From Streptomyces purpureus (GTDB lineage Bacteria; Actinomycetota; Actinomycetes; Streptomycetales; Streptomycetaceae), in NCBI RefSeq assembly GCF_014648195.1, contig NZ_BMQQ01000002.1, positions 338,387 to 402,386 of the forward strand: DNA of 64,000 nt, read 5' to 3'. This document shows positions 61,892 to 64,000 of this stretch, in pieces. Position 1 is the first letter of the stretch, and each line of letters starts with the position of its first letter. A model generated the notes under the pieces. The model did no database searches. It had not been told where the DNA came from and worked only from the letters and a program-made list of their open reading frames with translations. Both the position numbers and the translations under genes were made by a program.

Positions 61892-62124
61892 CAAGCCCTG
61901 CGGTCTGGTCGTCCCTGTGGCAAGCGCGCCGAACTGCACAGCAGTGGGGGTCGCTTGAGTGGCATCGGTGGCGGCTGCGGTGATCAGCCTTCAGGCCGGT
62001 CACGGCGAGGCAGCCGTAGATGAGATGCGGATGGAAGCTGGATTCGGCGCACCACTCGGCTCACTGCCTTGAGAAAGACGTGGTGCGGTGAGCGACCCGG
62101 TCCGAAATGCTCAAGGAACGGTTC

Positions 62125-63675
62125 TCAGGCCCAGGCCCTGCGCATGATGAAGGAAGCCTGGCCGGCGAAGGCCCGAGTGCCGTCGGAGCCGTCGAGCCAG
62201 ATGCCACCGTCGCGGTGGCGGAGGACCGATCCGGGATAGTTGTGCGCGTGCAGGGTCACCGACCCGGCGGCCGCCCCGGGGCGCGGACAGAAGGTGGCGT
62301 CTTCCCGGAACAGTTCGCTGCCGTCATTGGTGCTCAGCCGTAGCCGCAGGTAATGATGGCGCAGGTACCGGCCGTCGGCAGCACGGAAGGTGACGCACTG
62401 TGTGTCGGCCAGACCCCGGACGACCGTGAAGGTGACCCGCTGCCGTTTCCGCGCGCTGCTGGACGCGGAGACTCGGCCGAGCGTCGCGAAGTCGCCGGCA
62501 TACGTGAGGTACAGGCCGGGTTCGTCCACGGACTCCAGCGACTGTGCGCCCAGCGGAACAGTGCCTGCGACGGCGGACGGACTCACCGGAGACGGTTTGG
62601 CCGGCGTGGTGCTGCGCGACGGGATCGGCGTGGGAGTGCCGACCGTGGGAGCGGCGATGACGCCGGGTACCCGAGGCGCCGGTTCGGGCCAGGTCGCGTA
62701 GGTGGCGGTCCCTGCGATGAGCACCGCGCCGGTGGCGAGGCTCGCCAGCGGATGAGCGGTCACCGCGTGGAGTTTGCCGATCAGCGCGCTGTGCAGACCA
62801 CTTCCCCCCGTCGCCGTGCCGGCGGCGACGTGTGCCGTGGCCAGCCCGGCGGCGCTCGCGGCCGTCCCCGACAGCAGGCCCTTGGCGGCCAGCGCGGCGA
62901 TCAGTCCGGCCGGGACGACCAGCGTCGTGAGGCTGAGGGGCAGCAGTTCGGCCGGAACCCGCTCTGTCGTCGTCGCCATGCAGACCGGGCAGCCACGGGT
63001 GTGCCGCGCTATGCGCTTGCGCCACACCGATGCACGGAGACCGTCCCAGCCGACGACGGTCTCGTCCAACTGCGGACAGCGCGGGTCGGCCTCCAGCGCG
63101 TCGACGATCGTCCTGCACAGTTCCAGCTGCTCGCGCATCCGTTGCAGGCGCACTCCGACGTGGGCGACCGTGAGCCCCGTCGCGGCGGCGATGTCGTCAC
63201 GGCTCAGCAAGCCGGCGCATTCCTGCCACCACAGCGACAGCAGCATCCGATGGTCCGGGTCAAGCCACCGGCTGGCTTCCACAACCCGACGGCGCTCGTC
63301 CGACACATGCAGCCGCAGGATCGTCACGTCCACAGGCTCGGCGCCGGCGTCCGGTATCTGGCGTGCCTCGTCGATGACCGTGGTCCGGTCGGCGACGGCG
63401 TGTTGCCGCTGCCAGTGGGTATTGATCTGACGGAGCGTGATCGACACCAGCCAGGACCGGAAGCTCTCCGGGGCACGCAGGGCAGGCAGGTCGCGCACCA
63501 CGCGCAGCAAGGTTTCCTGGACGACGTCGTCGACGTCGGCATGTCCGCTCAGCGCTCGCCCGACGATGTTGTAGACCAACGGCAGGTACGCGGCGATCAG
63601 TTCCTCGCGCGCCCGATCGTCACCGCCCTGCGCCGCGACGACCAGCCCCGCGTGGTCCGCGTCAATGAGCCCCAT
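62125..63675 (-). CDS. ECF-type sigma factor with membrane segment and AbfB sugar-binding domain
   Basis: The 516-residue protein has sigma region 2 (about 15-85, AHADVDDVVQETLLRVVRD-like) and region 4 (about 130-190, LSRDDIAAATGLTVAHVGVRLQRM). A HTRGCPVC zinc-type motif is near 225, and hydrophobic stretches near 240-265 and 305-330 include a likely membrane span. A Pro/Thr/Ser linker follows, then a C-terminal AbfB (CBM42-like) beta-trefoil (376-516). AbfB domains bind arabinofuranose branches. I infer a one-protein sensor: sugar outside, sigma region inside. The ATG at 63675 follows AAGGTGGGA. No separate anti-sigma gene is seen. Confidence 0.85.
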   Translation of the reverse strand: MGLIDADHAGLVVAAQGGDDRAREELIAAYLPLVYNIVGRALSGHADVDDVVQETLLRVVRDLPALRAPESFRSWLVSITLRQINTHWQRQHAVADRTTVIDEARQIPDAGAEPVDVTILRLHVSDERRRVVEASRWLDPDHRMLLSLWWQECAGLLSRDDIAAATGLTVAHVGVRLQRMREQLELCRTIVDALEADPRCPQLDETVVGWDGLRASVWRKRIARHTRGCPVCMATTTERVPAELLPLSLTTLVVPAGLIAALAAKGLLSGTAASAAGLATAHVAAGTATGGSGLHSALIGKLHAVTAHPLASLATGAVLIAGTATYATWPEPAPRVPGVIAAPTVGTPTPIPSRSTTPAKPSPVSPSAVAGTVPLGAQSLESVDEPGLYLTYAGDFATLGRVSASSSARKRQRVTFTVVRGLADTQCVTFRAADGRYLRHHYLRLRLSTNDGSELFREDATFCPRPGAAAGSVTLHAHNYPGSVLRHRDGGIWLDGSDGTRAFAGQASFIMRRAWA

Positions 63676-63926
63676 TCCCACCTTCTTCAGGGGAGCGATC
63701 CGCCGAGTACGGCGGCATACCTTAGCCTCGGCAAAGGTATACGGCCAAAGCCTGCGCCTTGGGCGGACGGGCCGACCCGTACCGACTCGAAGGGCCCGGC
63801 ACCGCGGGTGCGTTCGGGTGGCGGGCGGCCAACTCGCGGACGGCCCATTCACCGACGCCCAGGGATGTCACCGCCAACGCCGATCGCCCTCCCGCCGGGG
63901 GTTCGGGGGCCGCCTTCCCCGGCCTA

Positions 63927-64000
63927 GGGCCTGTTGTGAAAGTGCGGGTCACAGCCATTCGTTGATGGCTGCGACCAGCACTGTCGCTTCGTAGCGGACG
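63927..64000 (-). mobile_element. IS5-like insertion sequence, one end
   Basis: GGGCCTGTTGTGAAAG at 63927-63942 looks like the terminal inverted repeat of Streptomyces IS5-family elements. A transposase 3' end follows, cut by the window edge. The region 63676-63926 between the sigma gene and the element holds only the sigma promoter as far as I can see. Confidence 0.65.
63949..64000 (-). CDS. IS5-family transposase, C-terminal 16 residues
   Basis: The minus strand reads VRYEATVLVAAINEWL then TGA, a C-terminus I know from many Streptomyces IS5-family (DDE) transposases. The rest lies beyond the window, so whether the element is intact is unknown. Confidence 0.65.
   Translation of the reverse strand, partial: VRYEATVLVAAINEWL

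Noticed and set aside
63722..63958. Minus-strand frame between the sigma gene and the IS end
   Set aside because: No motif or good start, and it runs into the IS terminal repeat and transposase end in another frame.

Overview
The window is high-GC actinobacterial DNA, most likely Streptomyces. Evidence: third-position G/C codon use, GTG starts, many ATGA/GTGA gene overlaps, an AfsR-like SARP regulator, NRPS genes with an MbtH partner, and secreted plant-polysaccharide hydrolases with ricin-type lectin domains.

Region 1 (1-17 kb) is the early part of a biosynthetic cluster built on an amino-group carrier protein. A 59-residue LysW-like carrier (C-terminus EDWGE, 2359-2538) is encoded with a LysX-like ATP-grasp ligase, a LysK-like M20 hydrolase, a two-gene transketolase and a DegT-type aminotransferase. 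This set matches the known route to (2S,6R)-diamino-(5R,7)-dihydroxyheptanoate, the precursor of the 1-azabicyclo[3.1.0]hexane ring of vazabitide, azinomycin and ficellomycin. A sulfotransferase plus two adjacent unusual proteins are good candidates for the sulfate-elimination aziridine step. Added to this are a LeuA paralogue, a 2OG-Fe amino-acid hydroxylase, a C-A-PCP-TE NRPS whose C domain has lost both active-site histidines, and two acyl-CoA dehydrogenases.

Region 2 (16.8-23.9 kb) is regulatory and miscellaneous: an orphan NarL-type response regulator, a small secreted peptide, a SARP-NB-ARC-TPR regulator, a defective ATP-grasp protein, a DUF1062 protein and a VOC protein.

Region 3 (24.0-39.6 kb) is one leftward operon: heme-oxygenase-like diiron enzyme, P450, NRPS PCP-C-A-PCP-C, MFS exporter, MbtH, A-PCP didomain (valine-like code), P450, type II thioesterase with Cys in place of the nucleophile Ser, hotdog protein, and A-PCP-TE (threonine-like code). 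Val- and Thr-derived units plus an azabicycle are the building blocks of azinomycin-type molecules, so I infer that regions 1 and 3 form one cluster. The left boundary is outside the window; a decayed lectin-domain fragment at 39.85-39.97 kb marks the right boundary.

Region 4 (40-64 kb) is a hemicellulose/arabinose utilisation island: araB-araA-araD, a LacI regulator, two sugar ABC transporters (ChvE-GguAB type and YtfQRT-YjfF type), an aldose epimerase, a xyloglucanase-like GH74 enzyme, a GH10-CBM13-GH62 fusion, and an ECF-type sigma factor carrying a membrane segment and an AbfB sugar-binding domain. The same operator (TGTGAGCGYTAACA) lies upstream of araB, between lacI and chvE, and twice upstream of ytfQ. 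The window ends in the 3' end of an IS5-like transposase.
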